Source of the DNA: Desulforhopalus sp. IMCC35007
Lineage (GTDB): Bacteria; Desulfobacterota; Desulfobulbia; Desulfobulbales; Desulfocapsaceae
DNA length: 64,000 nt
Assembly: GCF_005116575.1 (NCBI RefSeq)
Contig: NZ_SWCN01000016.1
Location: 85,940 to 149,939, forward strand
Reading direction: 5' to 3'
Below the pieces are notes generated by a model. The model saw only the letters and a list, made by a program, of their open reading frames with translations. It ran no database searches and had not been told where the DNA came from. Made by a program: the position numbers and the translations under genes. This document shows positions 39,019 through 48,608 of this stretch, piece by piece; position 1 is the stretch's first letter, and each line of letters starts with the position of its first letter.

Positions 39019-40446
39019 TCAACCCAGTGAATTTTTGCAGAAGGTCAGGTCAGGTGCGATCGGATATTTTCCATCGAAACAGGCGAGGCAGAAATCCTTT
39101 CTCGTCAAGCCGGTGGCTTTAACCAGGCCTTCAAGGCTGAGGTAATGCAGTGAGTCCAGGCCCAGATACTCCCCGATCGCCTTTACGTCTTTGTTACAGG
39201 CGATGAGTTGTGCTGACGAGGGAAAATCGATTCCATAATAGCAGGCGTGTCTAGTTGGGGGGCAGCTGACCACCATATGCACTTCTTTCGCGCCTGCTTC
39301 TCTGAGTGCACGTACCCGGCTTTTGCCTGTAGTTCCCCGAATAATAGAATCCTCAACGATAATCACTCGCTTGTCTCTTAAAAAAGATCGTACCGGGTTG
39401 AGTTTTACTTTTACGTTGAAGTCCCGCATCGACTGGGTGGGCTGGATGAAGGTTCTTCCTACATAGTGATTCCTGATAACGCCCATTTCCATAGGGATAC
39501 CTGAAGCCTGGGAGTAACCTAATGCAGCGTAGTTACCGGAATCAGGAAAAGGCATGACAAAATCTGCATCGATTTTAGCCTCTTCGGCCAGAATGGCGCC
39601 CATTCTTTTTCTTGCCTGATAGACATTGATGCCAAAAATATCGGAATCGGGCCGGGCAAAATAGACCTGCTCAAAGATACAGAAATGAGTGTCCTGCTTT
39701 GGCCAGGGAAAGACCGATCTCATCCCATCCTTGTTGACAATCAGCACTTCACCCGGGGCTATATCACGAATATAATCAGCTTCGATGAGGTCTAGAGCAC
39801 AGGTCTCCGATGCAACGACCCAGCCGGACTCTCCACCATTTTTCAGTTTCCCAAGGCATAAGGGGCGGAAGCCATCAGGGTCCCGTACGGCAATGAGGGT
39901 ATCCTGAGTCATCAGCAACAGGGAATATGCCCCTTTAATAGCGGAAAATGTTGTACAAAGAGCTTTGTCCAGCCCCTCGTGAGCCGAACGCGCCATGAGA
40001 TGAAGGACAACCTCACTATCCATGGTTGTCTGAAAAATCGATCCCTGCTCTTCAAGGGTATTTCGAAGTTCAATTGAATTAACCAGATTACCGTTATGAG
40101 CGACTGCCAGAGTTGTCCCCTTGTGCGATACCATCAATGGCTGTGCATTGGTTATCGTTGAGGCGCCAGTGGTCGAGTAGCGAACGTGGCCAATGGAGAT
40201 ATGCCCTTTAAGTTTTTGTAAAATCTCCTCGGAAAAGACCTCAGGCACAAGGCCCATGTCTTTGTGACAGAGGACGTGGGTACCATCTGATGTTACAATC
40301 CCTGCACTTTCCTGGCCTCGGTGCTGAAGCGCGTAAAGACCAAAATAGGTGAGTTTTGATGAATCCTGATGATTAAAAATACCACAGACACCGCACTCAT
40401 GGGTGGGGCGTCCATCGTTTGCATTGAATAATTTATCTTGTAACAT
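39019..40446 (-). CDS. purF: Amidophosphoribosyltransferase
   Basis: The 475-residue enzyme makes phosphoribosylamine, the first committed step of purine synthesis. A propeptide of about 17 residues precedes the catalytic Cys in HECGVCGIF. The PRPP loop is VIIVEDSIIRGTT. Cysteines in FCIFEQVYF, ACYYGIDFP and FCLACFDG fit the oxygen-sensitive 4Fe-4S cluster of the Bacillus-type enzyme, consistent with an anaerobe. The gene stands alone between the REC-GGDEF and peptidase genes. Confidence 0.95.
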   Translation of the reverse strand: MLQDKLFNANDGRPTHECGVCGIFNHQDSSKLTYFGLYALQHRGQESAGIVTSDGTHVLCHKDMGLVPEVFSEEILQKLKGHISIGHVRYSTTGASTITNAQPLMVSHKGTTLAVAHNGNLVNSIELRNTLEEQGSIFQTTMDSEVVLHLMARSAHEGLDKALCTTFSAIKGAYSLLLMTQDTLIAVRDPDGFRPLCLGKLKNGGESGWVVASETCALDLIEADYIRDIAPGEVLIVNKDGMRSVFPWPKQDTHFCIFEQVYFARPDSDIFGINVYQARKRMGAILAEEAKIDADFVMPFPDSGNYAALGYSQASGIPMEMGVIRNHYVGRTFIQPTQSMRDFNVKVKLNPVRSFLRDKRVIIVEDSIIRGTTGKSRVRALREAGAKEVHMVVSCPPTRHACYYGIDFPSSAQLIACNKDVKAIGEYLGLDSLHYLSLEGLVKATGLTRKDFCLACFDGKYPIAPDLTFCKNSLG

Positions 40447-40532
40447 CGGGTAAGTGTCCTTGGCAGCCCCTGCTTATGGCTGAAAGAAGCAGCCTCACGT
40501 CAGGGTGGATAGCATTCTGGCGTTTGTGTACG

Positions 40533-40575
40533 CAAAAAACGGGGAAAGGCACAAAGATCAGTTCTTTGCGCCTTT
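40533..40575 (-). terminator. Intrinsic terminator after the peptidase gene
   Basis: On the minus strand AAAGGCGCAAAG pairs with a near-perfect complement ending at 40545, with a T-rich run six bases later. It lies about 125 bases after the M20 peptidase stop and before purF, separating the two units. Confidence 0.6.
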
Positions 40576-40700
40576 CTTGGGTAACCCAAAAAAGGAAATC
40601 TATAATAACTATTGCCTAAATTCAACAGGAAAGAGCAGATCTGAGTAAAAAACTGTCTTCCTTACATATTTGAAATATTATGATCCTGCCCCCGCCTGGA

Positions 40701-41846
40701 TTATGCTCTGACAATACCAAACAGGAGTTCAGTAAGGCTGGTGAGATCACCTAAGTCAAGCTGTTCATCGACAGTATGTACCTTATTCATGCCCGTTGCA
40801 ATGATGGCAGTCTGCAATCCTTTGCCGCAGAAAATATTTGCATCGCTTCCCCCTCCGGCCACGATCTGTTTGATCTCCTTTTCCACAAGGTCAGCACCTT
40901 TTTTCAGCCGTTGAAGAACGGGAGCCTCGGGTGGAATTGACAGTGCGGGATAGTCGGCCACGATGGTCATTGTTAACCCAGGGCGATGTTCCCCTGTCAT
41001 GGTCGTTGGCTGCCAGGAGTCCACAGCCTTCTGGAAGGCTTTTTTAATCTCATCTGTATAGACGGCTAGTTTTTCTTCAGAGTGGCTGCGGACCTCACCT
41101 TTTATAAAGATTTTGTCCGGAATAATATTGGTGGCAATTCCACCTTCAATGAGACCAAAATTGCAGGTGGACTCTTCGTCAAGACGACCAGCTTTGAGGG
41201 AGTTAAGGGCCGCCGCGACAATGGACAGGGCGTTGATCCCCGCTTCTGGGCAAAGTCCGGCATGAGCAGCCTGCCCTTTAACTTCTATGTTGATTTTGTT
41301 TGCCGCAGGCGCTCCGACCACGACGTGATTGATACCACTGGAGTCGAGGGCGTAACCATAATGGGTTTGGAGCTTGTCGAATTCGAGATGTTTGGAGCCA
41401 AGAAGGCCAATCTCTTCGCAGGTGGTGATTATTATCTCAATCATGGGATGATCACAGTTATTTTCTTTAAGAAGTGTGATAACTTCTATGATCGCCGAGA
41501 TCCCGGATTTGTCGTCTCCTCCAAGTATGGTGTTCCCTTTACTGGTAAAAAGATCGCCCGTTCGAACCACCTTTACTCCTTCGGCTGGTCCCACTGTATC
41601 CATATGGCAAGAAAAAAACAGTCCTTCAACCTTGGGCTGATTACCGTTGAAGCGGATGATAAGGTTGCCTGACTCCGAACCTGTTTTGGCGGCTGAGTTA
41701 TCCTCATATATTTCGTCGGCGTCAAGGTCGGCAAAGGTCTTTTTCAGCCAGGCGGCAATCCTGCCCTCTTGTCGGGAAAGGCTGTCTATTTCACATAGTG
41801 TCGTGAAGGTTGCAGCAAGTCGTTCCTTATTTATTGTAATTGTCAT
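40701..41846 (-). CDS. M20-family peptidase (PepT-like tripeptidase)
   Basis: The 381-residue metalloenzyme shows the two-zinc site residues of M20 peptidases: SCHMDTVGP, GGDDKSGISAI, TTCEEIGLLGS and ALDSSG. The late AGGGSDANIF supplies the last ligand region. The order and length match the PepT-like group that cleaves small peptides. It is cytosolic, without a signal peptide. It follows ispDF on the same strand. Confidence 0.88.
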   Translation of the reverse strand: MTITINKERLAATFTTLCEIDSLSRQEGRIAAWLKKTFADLDADEIYEDNSAAKTGSESGNLIIRFNGNQPKVEGLFFSCHMDTVGPAEGVKVVRTGDLFTSKGNTILGGDDKSGISAIIEVITLLKENNCDHPMIEIIITTCEEIGLLGSKHLEFDKLQTHYGYALDSSGINHVVVGAPAANKINIEVKGQAAHAGLCPEAGINALSIVAAALNSLKAGRLDEESTCNFGLIEGGIATNIIPDKIFIKGEVRSHSEEKLAVYTDEIKKAFQKAVDSWQPTTMTGEHRPGLTMTIVADYPALSIPPEAPVLQRLKKGADLVEKEIKQIVAGGGSDANIFCGKGLQTAIIATGMNKVHTVDEQLDLGDLTSLTELLFGIVRA

Positions 41847-41882
41847 AATCGTCTGTTTCCTGGGGTATTATAGCGAAAGTAT

Positions 41883-43052
41883 TTAAAAAGTACGTTGGAG
41901 TAAAACGACTGCATGGCAACTGATGCCTTCCTGTCGTCCGGTAAACCCCATTTTTTCTGTGGTGGTTGCCTTGATGTTTATTTCTTCACTGGGTACGCCG
42001 CAACAGCCTGCAATCAAGGCGGTCATAGCCTCGATATATGGTCGAAGTTTCGGCTCCTGACAGACTACGGTGATGTCTACATTACCTACAATATAGCCTT
42101 TTTCCCGGGTGTCGCTTATAACTTTTTCCAGCAGTTTTATGGAGTAGATGTCTTTAAAAGCATCGTCGCTGTCTGGGAAATGTTTGCCTATGTCACCTGC
42201 TCCAGTGGCCCCGAGAATAGCATCACAGAGAGCATGGGTCAGGACATCAGCATCGGAGTGGCCGGCAAGACCGTGACTGTGCGGTATAGTGATTCCACCG
42301 AGGACGAGTGGTCTTTCTTTTGAAAATCTATGGGCATCGTAGCCGTGACCTATACGCATGGTGACCTGTTTTTTGCGCAGAATTTTTTCAGCCAGGCTGA
42401 GATCCTCCGGGCGGGTGATTTTTATGTTGGTTTCAGAACCTTCAACGATAACCACGGGGATACCGGCCTTCTCAAGAAGTGATGCTTCATCGGTGACATC
42501 GAGTGTTCCATTTTCTTTATAGGCGCGAAGGAGAAGATCCCGCTGGATAGCCTGCGGAGTCTGGGCCTGATAGAGGCTGTCACGGTTAATGGTAGCGGTT
42601 ATGGTTCCGTCTGCAGAGCTTTTTTTTAAGGTGTCTTTTACAGGTACTGCGGCGATTACCGCCCCCTGGAGAAGCGCTCCCTTGTAGCAGCGATCGATAA
42701 CATCCTGACTGATAAGAGGGCGCGCTCCGTCATGAACGAGGATAATATTGTTTACAGGGGAGAGGGCCAAAAGCCCGAGGTAGACGGAGTCCTGTCGTCT
42801 GCGGCCGCCTGCAATGACCTTGATTTTTTCTGCGGACAGGTTGTGCTGTACTAAAAGGTTTTTTGTTTTTTCCACCCTGTCTTCCGGGACAACGAGGACA
42901 ATCTCATGAATATGAGGATTGAAGACAAAGGCCTCAACCGTATGGATGATTACTGGTTTATGAGAGAGTTGGAGATACTGTTTCGGTTCGGCGCACTGCA
43001 TTCTGGTGCCAAATCCAGCAGCGGGAATAATAACTGCAGCTTGTGGTTTCAT
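41883..43052 (-). CDS. ispDF: Bifunctional IspD-IspF of the MEP isoprenoid pathway
   Basis: The 389-residue fusion carries two pathway enzymes. Residues ~1-225 are the cytidylyltransferase IspD (PAAGFGTRMQCAEPKQY, HDGARPLI). From residue 232 (MRIGHGYDAHRF) the cyclodiphosphate synthase IspF follows, with GHSDADVLTHALCDAILGA binding zinc. Together they perform steps three and five of the MEP pathway; the fourth enzyme, IspE, is not in this window. Such fusions are known in alpha-, epsilon- and deltaproteobacteria. Confidence 0.95.
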   Translation of the reverse strand: MKPQAAVIIPAAGFGTRMQCAEPKQYLQLSHKPVIIHTVEAFVFNPHIHEIVLVVPEDRVEKTKNLLVQHNLSAEKIKVIAGGRRRQDSVYLGLLALSPVNNIILVHDGARPLISQDVIDRCYKGALLQGAVIAAVPVKDTLKKSSADGTITATINRDSLYQAQTPQAIQRDLLLRAYKENGTLDVTDEASLLEKAGIPVVIVEGSETNIKITRPEDLSLAEKILRKKQVTMRIGHGYDAHRFSKERPLVLGGITIPHSHGLAGHSDADVLTHALCDAILGATGAGDIGKHFPDSDDAFKDIYSIKLLEKVISDTREKGYIVGNVDITVVCQEPKLRPYIEAMTALIAGCCGVPSEEINIKATTTEKMGFTGRQEGISCHAVVLLQRTF

Positions 43053-43103
43053 GCGGGTATTGCTAGGCCCCGGTTAAGTTGTTGGTGAGTGTTGTAAAAA
43101 AAT

Positions 43104-43449
43104 GGAGTGGGCTGTAAGCCGGATTCTGTACCCCTTGCGGGGCCATGATCATTTCACTGGGATGTTGGTCGCCCAACACCTCTTGCAACCTACCCGGAGA
43201 TTTCGGACGGGCAGCCCTCAAACATCTCCCTATTTGGTCTTGCTCCGGATGGGGTTTACCGTGCCCTTCATGTCACCATGAAGGCGGTGAGCTCTTACCT
43301 CGCCTTTTCACCCTTACCTGAAAAACAGGCGGTCTGTTTTCTGTGGCACTTTCCCTTGGTCGCCCAAGGTTCGCGTTACGAACCATCCTGCCCTGTAGAG
43401 TCCGGACTTTCCTCTCCGGCAAGTGCCGGAGCGATCATGCGCCCACTCC
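43104..43449 (-). ncRNA. rnpB: RNase P RNA (class A)
   Basis: Read on the minus strand the RNA starts GGAGTGGGC and carries the conserved GAGGAAAGTCCGGACTC. Later come the GGTAAGAGCTCACCG-type J-helix sequence and the closing GCTTACAGCCCACTCC, which pairs with the 5' end. The length of about 346 nt is normal for a compact class A RNA. A run of seven T follows the 3' end on the minus strand. It processes the 5' ends of tRNA and tmRNA precursors. Confidence 0.95.
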
Positions 43450-43488
43450 AAAACTTTTACAATCAATTCTTGGATGAGAAAAACGTCC

Positions 43489-44214
43489 CTATACTTCCTC
43501 TTCAAGAACAGGCGCTACGTAGTACATCAGTCGTTGACAGGTCGGGCAGTCAAACATCTGGTCTCCTTTAAGGAGCATGTTATATTTCTGAGGAGGAATA
43601 GACATGAAACATCCCTGGCAGACCCCGTCAAGTACGTTTACAACCGCAAGCCCATTACGGCGCTCCCGAAGGGTATCGTATTTCTTGAGAACACTTGGCT
43701 TGACCTCGCTGGCCTGTTTTACCCGGATATTGTCTTTTTGCTTTTTGCCTTTATTGATTGATTCTATAGCGCTTCGGACTTTTTCAGTTTCTTCGGCAAC
43801 CAGCGTTTTCTCACCTTTCAGGAGATTCTTTTCCTGCTCAATCTCAGCGGTGAGTTTTTCGATAGACTCCATCAGGGTGACTATTTTTTCCTCATTTTCT
43901 TTAGCACTCTTTTTAGCATCTTCGATCTCTTTGAGCAGTGCGGTCTGTTCCCGACCGGTTTGAACCTGCATCATTTTAGACTGACGCTCTCGAACGTGAT
44001 CCATCTTGTCGGCCATTTCGGCTTCAAGAGTGCGGCTTTCCGCTTGCTGACCGGAAATTTTTTCTTCCAGGGAGCTGATTATTGCTTCTCTTTTGGCAAG
44101 AGCGGAAATACGTTCGTCAAGGCTGTTCTGCTCGACCTTAATAGCTTCGTCGATCTGGTCAATTTCGCTGTCAATGGCCTGAAGTGCGACGAGTTGGGTT
44201 AAGATTTCGTTCAA
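43489..44214 (-). CDS. Coiled-coil C4 zinc-ribbon protein
   Basis: The 241-residue protein is a long coiled coil (residues ~20-165) ending in a zinc ribbon with CQGC and CPTC pairs. It matches the bacterial C4-type zinc-ribbon (DUF164) family, thought to bind nucleic acid. I choose TTG at 44214 as start because AGGAGA sits six bases upstream; an ATG at 44232 lacks a ribosome site. The gene lies between the Nif3-like gene and rnpB, a recurrent order in this phylum. Confidence 0.8.
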   Translation of the reverse strand: MNEILTQLVALQAIDSEIDQIDEAIKVEQNSLDERISALAKREAIISSLEEKISGQQAESRTLEAEMADKMDHVRERQSKMMQVQTGREQTALLKEIEDAKKSAKENEEKIVTLMESIEKLTAEIEQEKNLLKGEKTLVAEETEKVRSAIESINKGKKQKDNIRVKQASEVKPSVLKKYDTLRERRNGLAVVNVLDGVCQGCFMSIPPQKYNMLLKGDQMFDCPTCQRLMYYVAPVLEEEV

Positions 44215-44235
44215 GGGGATTCTCCTATGCAAATG

Positions 44236-45063
44236 TTACGGGTGTTGATGATTTTTATCTATATAAACAAAAGGATGTTTCTCGCTGGCAGACTGCCTGA
44301 CGCATATATTCCATCCTTCTGTCTCGTTTGCCTGTAGTAGTCTTTTGACCAGCAGAGCTACCGCTGGTTTTTCTGTTGCGTAATGAGTGCCATCAATGAT
44401 GCAGAAATTGTTCTCCCTGGCCCATATGGCGATATTGTGTTTAATCTCGGCTGAAAGGTAGACGTCTGCACCTTGTTGCCGTGCAGCCGGTGCAAACTCA
44501 GAACCGGAACCGCCGCAGACAGCGACGGTTTTAATGGAGGCTGGTAATTTCCCAGCCATCTGGACAGTGTCCAGTTCAAGGACTGAAAAGAGACGGATAA
44601 GAAATTCTTCCGGGTTCAGCTCCTTCTCGTAGACACCAATGCGGCCAAGTCCTGTGGATTGGGCCCCGTTTGTGGATGCAACAAGAGGCCTGAGGTCGGT
44701 AAGTCCAAGGAGTTGGCCCAGGACATCACTCACACCTTCCCTGGCACTGTCGAAATTGGTGTGGCACCCGATTATCGCAAGGTCGTACCGTAGCGCCTTT
44801 TTCAGCAGTTGCCCTTCAGGAGTGCCCGTGTCAATTGCAGCGAGGGGCTTGAAAATGACCGGGTGGTGGGTGACAACGGTGTTGCAGCCATTGCTGATGG
44901 CTTCATCTATGAGCGCATTGGTTGCATCCAGTCCTGCGAGGACCCCTGTGACCTGCTGGTCCGGGTTGCCAATCAGCAATCCTACGTTGTCCCAGGATTC
45001 TGCAAGCTGAAAAGGTGCTTCTATTTCAAGGTTGTCAAGAATGTCTTTTACTCTTGCTGTCAT
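44236..45063 (-). CDS. Nif3-like dinuclear metal-centre protein
   Basis: The 275-residue protein matches the Nif3/YbgI family. N-terminal LAESWDNVGLLIGN, then THHPVIFKPL and GCHTNFDSA hold the metal ligands, and EIKHN plus GTHYATE complete the second half. Members form hexameric rings with two metals per subunit; GTP cyclohydrolase-related or repair roles have been proposed, but function is unsettled. It is co-transcribed with the zinc-ribbon gene, with 21 bases between them. Confidence 0.88.
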   Translation of the reverse strand: MTARVKDILDNLEIEAPFQLAESWDNVGLLIGNPDQQVTGVLAGLDATNALIDEAISNGCNTVVTHHPVIFKPLAAIDTGTPEGQLLKKALRYDLAIIGCHTNFDSAREGVSDVLGQLLGLTDLRPLVASTNGAQSTGLGRIGVYEKELNPEEFLIRLFSVLELDTVQMAGKLPASIKTVAVCGGSGSEFAPAARQQGADVYLSAEIKHNIAIWARENNFCIIDGTHYATEKPAVALLVKRLLQANETEGWNICVRQSASEKHPFVYIDKNHQHP

Positions 45064-45085
45064 GATATTGATTATCTAACTGCTA

Positions 45086-45123
45086 TAAAACAAAAAAGGT
45101 ACACTCCACTGGAATGTACCTTT
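45086..45123 (-). terminator. Terminator after tRNA-Met
   Basis: On the minus strand AAAGGTACA pairs with TGTACCTTT, extended by a short inner stem, and a run of six T follows. It lies about 135 bases downstream of the tRNA and just before the Nif3-like gene. Confidence 0.75.
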
Positions 45124-45258
45124 AGCTCACTTCGCCCATTTAGACTTTTGTTGTCCAAATCGTAATGTATCGATCAGGGGTGTTATTCTTTCCCCTGGCT
45201 GTATGCGTAACAATAATCTTTTCAAGGAACTCTTGTTTTCAATTAACGGCTTTAATGG

Positions 45259-45334
45259 TGGTGGGCGCAGTAGGATTCGAACCTACGACCGATCGGTTAT
45301 GAGCCGATGGCTCTACCAACTGAGCTATGCGCCC
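45259..45334 (-). tRNA. tRNA-Met (anticodon CAU, elongator type)
   Basis: A complete cloverleaf reads on the minus strand: acceptor GGGCGCA, D-arm TAGCTCAGTTGGTAGAGC, anticodon loop CTCATAA, T-arm GGTTCGAATCC and an encoded CCA. The first pair is G1-C72, so it is not the initiator tRNA. A lysidine-modified tRNA-Ile2 also has CAU; the overall sequence looks more like elongator Met. Confidence 0.92.
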
Positions 45335-45686
45335 TTATCACACGAATAAACAGTTTATATAAAAACACTTGAGCGATAAAGTCAATGGGAAAAAGAAGTT
45401 TTTGGTAAGAAAAAAATAATGATAAGTCGAAATACTACGGTTTCTGGAGTGTTTTTTTGTTTAAATATCATGCAAATAAGATTTATTTTTTCAATCGCAG
45501 ATGTGAGAGCTGCAGTATGTGGGCTCTGTGCTGAGCAGCAACGTGAATGTATGTTAATGATGCTGGATTATTGAGTGGTAAGGTATTACCTGTTATGTGA
45601 ATTTTAATTGCAGAGTCGGGCGGGGTGGTTTTGTATTGGCAATAATTTCGGTTTTGATTAATTGAACGAACTGGTGAACGATTTTG
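45335..45686. other. 352-base intergenic region
   Basis: It should contain the divergent promoters of tRNA-Met (minus) and the M48 peptidase gene (plus). No gene or clear regulatory structure is visible. Confidence 0.4.
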
Positions 45687-47531
45687 ATGTACACAAACCT
45701 TATTCTGTTTCTGGTCGCTATTTTCTTATTTAGTGTTGCAGGAACACCTGAATCCACAATGTTGTCCGCTTGGCAGGCAGGACTGCTGTATGTCTGTTTT
45801 CTCTATGGGTTCAGCAGGCTGTCAGGATATCTCTTTAATAGACAGGCAAGAGGCCGATCCAGTGGATATTTTAAGACAGAAAAGCAGCTGTCTATCCTAA
45901 GCCTTATCTTCTTTTCACTGACCGTCTATTTCTGTGACCCCAAGTACTACCTTTCCATGCTGCCTTTTGCTGGACCTTTTCCTGCTCTGGTTGGTTTTGG
46001 CGGTTTGGTTCTTTTTGTCATCTTTCTCATGATAATGTGGTCGAGAGGACGTAGCGCATATGAGGAGGTCTTTGCCAAAAAATACAGTATAACCTCTTTT
46101 GTCCTTTCAAACCTGAAGGCAAATCTTCCCATTGTTTTGCCCTGGATGGTCCTCTCCCTTTTGTATGATGTCATGGCCCTTCTTCCCGTTCCTGGGTTGC
46201 AGAAAATAATCAGTTCAAGTTGGGGAGATCTCCTGTTTTATGCTGTTTTTCTGGTTTTTATCGTCTCTTTTTTTCCGCCTCTGGTGAGATCATTATGGGG
46301 CTGTAGAAAGCTTCCTGAAGGGTATCTGAAAAACAAACTTGACGCTTTCTGCCAGACCCAGAATTTTAAAGCTGATTTTTATCTCTGGCCCCTTTTTGAA
46401 GGTCGGGTATTGACGGCCGCTGTAATGGGAATTGTACCCGGTTTGCGCTACATCCTGCTAACCCCTGCGCTCATTGAAACGATGACAATGACTGAGCTTG
46501 AGGCTATTCTTGCCCATGAGATCGGCCATGTGAAAAAACGTCATCTCCTGCTGTATATTTTTTTGATCGGGAGTTTCAGTTTACTAGTCGGTCTTCTGGC
46601 TGAACCCCTTATCCACTTGATACTGTCGTTTGGGTTTCTCAATAACCTGATAATTCAGGCAAATATCAAGGCCGAAACACTTGTCACTGTCGTTGGAGCC
46701 GTGCCGCTTCTTGCCGCAATGGTTTTATATTTTCGCTATATTTTCGGATATTTTATCCGCAATTTTGAAAGGCAGGCCGATCTTTTCAGTCTTCAGGCCG
46801 TAGGCAGTGGTGAGGCCCTCGTTTCCGCTTTTGAAAAGATTGCTGTCTTGGGTGGCAATATCCGGGAGCAGCCCAACTGGCATCACTTTGGCATAGGTGA
46901 GCGTATTGACTGTCTTGAAGCCGCCAGCAGGTCGCCCAAAATAATTCAGCAGCACGATCGCAAAGTCCGCAGGAGTCTGCTGTTTTTTGTAGCTGTTCTG
47001 CTGTTGACCTTTGTTGGTGTCCAGCAAATACCAACGGAGCTTCTGGCGCAAAGATTCGAAGCAAACTTTACGGAAGCAATTTTGATGCAGCGTGCAGCCC
47101 AGGAGCCGGACCAGGCTTTGTGGCAAAGGTTGATTGGTGATCTGATGCTCAATAAGAAAATGGAGGAAAAGGCTTTGGCTGCCTATGAAAAAGCATTCAG
47201 CCTTGATCCTGTAAATGCTGAAATAATGAACAACTTTGCCTGGTTGTTATTAACCAGTGAAAATCTGCAACTGCGCGATCCCTCAAGGGCATTGACCCTT
47301 GCAAGAGGAGCTGTGATCCTCCAGGAAAAAGGGTACATCCTTGATACACTTGCCACCGCCTACTGGGCTAATGATCTGGTGGAGGAAGCGGTGCAGACAG
47401 AAAGGCGGGCACTTGCCGTGGATCCGGGTAAGAGAAGATTTTATCAGGCGCAGATCCACAGGTTTTTAGCATCGAGCTACGGAGATTCACTCCATGGTGT
47501 GCCACAAGCAGAAATTGAGACAATGAATTGA
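45687..47531 (+). CDS. M48-family membrane metallopeptidase with C-terminal TPR
   Basis: The 614-residue protein has several N-terminal transmembrane helices. The peptidase domain carries the zinc motif LAHEIGHVKKRH and a downstream Glu ligand region, NFERQADLFSLQ. Further membrane segments follow. The last 140 residues form TPR-type helical repeats (AYEKAFSLDPVNAEIMNN). It resembles HtpX/Ste24-type quality-control proteases but is larger. The stop lies eight bases before nfo, so the two genes are probably co-transcribed. Confidence 0.85.
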   Translation: MYTNLILFLVAIFLFSVAGTPESTMLSAWQAGLLYVCFLYGFSRLSGYLFNRQARGRSSGYFKTEKQLSILSLIFFSLTVYFCDPKYYLSMLPFAGPFPALVGFGGLVLFVIFLMIMWSRGRSAYEEVFAKKYSITSFVLSNLKANLPIVLPWMVLSLLYDVMALLPVPGLQKIISSSWGDLLFYAVFLVFIVSFFPPLVRSLWGCRKLPEGYLKNKLDAFCQTQNFKADFYLWPLFEGRVLTAAVMGIVPGLRYILLTPALIETMTMTELEAILAHEIGHVKKRHLLLYIFLIGSFSLLVGLLAEPLIHLILSFGFLNNLIIQANIKAETLVTVVGAVPLLAAMVLYFRYIFGYFIRNFERQADLFSLQAVGSGEALVSAFEKIAVLGGNIREQPNWHHFGIGERIDCLEAASRSPKIIQQHDRKVRRSLLFFVAVLLLTFVGVQQIPTELLAQRFEANFTEAILMQRAAQEPDQALWQRLIGDLMLNKKMEEKALAAYEKAFSLDPVNAEIMNNFAWLLLTSENLQLRDPSRALTLARGAVILQEKGYILDTLATAYWANDLVEEAVQTERRALAVDPGKRRFYQAQIHRFLASSYGDSLHGVPQAEIETMN

Positions 47532-47539
47532 GAGGATCC

Positions 47540-48382
47540 ATGCCGCTTTTAGGAGCTCACGAATCGGTCGCAGGAGGTTTGTACCGTGCCTTTGATCGGA
47601 TTGAAAAGGTAGGGGGAGAATCCTTGCAGATTTTCACCCGTAACCAACGCCAATGGAACCCGGCCCCGCTGACGGATGAAGAGATTAGTTTATTCAAAGA
47701 AGCCCACGGAAAAAGCGGCTACATACCCGTTGCCTCCCATGCTTCATACCTTGTAAATCTTGCTACAAATAAAAAAGAGTTACTGGAAAAGTCCATAGCA
47801 AGTCTTGTTCTGGAATTTGAGAGATGTCATGGGCTTGGTATTCCCTATGTTGTTATGCATCCCGGTTCCCATGGTGGGGACGGGATTGAGGCAGGACTGA
47901 GCCGTTTTGTCGCGGGCCTGGATCGTGTGTATGAGAACAGTGGTCGGGCCGTAACCTTGCTTCTTGAGACCACAGCGGGGCAGGGGACAGGCCTGGGGAG
48001 TCGTTTTGAAGAGATATCCTACATCATAGAACACTCTGAATTTTCAAGATATCTTGGAGTATGTGTTGATACTTGCCATATCTTTGCAGCGGGCTATGAG
48101 TTGCGGGATGCGGTTGGATATGCTCGGACGATGACCGAGCTCGATGAAAGTGTCGGCCTGCATCGGGTCAAATTTTTCCATCTCAATGATTCCAAAAAAG
48201 GACTTGGCTCAAGGGTGGACCGCCATGAACATATCGGCCATGGTGCCATTGGACTTGAAGGATTTAAAAATCTCCTGACAGATCAGAGATTCAATGACCT
48301 TCCTATGACTCTGGAAACCCCGAAAAGTGATTCTCTGATCGAAGATATTGAAAATTTACAAACACTTCGATCTCTTTTATAG
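47540..48382 (+). CDS. nfo: Endonuclease IV (AP endonuclease)
   Basis: The 280-residue TIM-barrel enzyme cuts DNA at abasic sites during base-excision repair. Zinc-ligand motifs are present: GAHESVAGGL, MHPGSHGG, LETTAGQG, CVDTCHIFAAGYE and FFHLNDSKKGLGSRVDRH. The ATG at 47540 has GAGAGGA just upstream; an in-frame TTG at 47528 would overlap the previous gene. It is coupled to the M48 peptidase gene. Confidence 0.94.
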   Translation: MPLLGAHESVAGGLYRAFDRIEKVGGESLQIFTRNQRQWNPAPLTDEEISLFKEAHGKSGYIPVASHASYLVNLATNKKELLEKSIASLVLEFERCHGLGIPYVVMHPGSHGGDGIEAGLSRFVAGLDRVYENSGRAVTLLLETTAGQGTGLGSRFEEISYIIEHSEFSRYLGVCVDTCHIFAAGYELRDAVGYARTMTELDESVGLHRVKFFHLNDSKKGLGSRVDRHEHIGHGAIGLEGFKNLLTDQRFNDLPMTLETPKSDSLIEDIENLQTLRSLL

Positions 48383-48608
48383 TATTCTGTCAGGAGCTGG
48401 GCATTTTTATGGCTCCCTGATAGGCCAGGTAGATTCGCTGTCCGATGGATTTGCCTGGTACGATACTAAATAACTATGAATGACAGTTGCAAAATCTGGG
48501 TGATTATCCTGCCAGTCGTGTCTGTGGTAATTCCCTGAAATAAAATGTGTTTTTATGCAGATAGCTGCTGAATGTTTCAGCTCGTGCTGTGAGCCCTAAG
48601 GTGGTTGT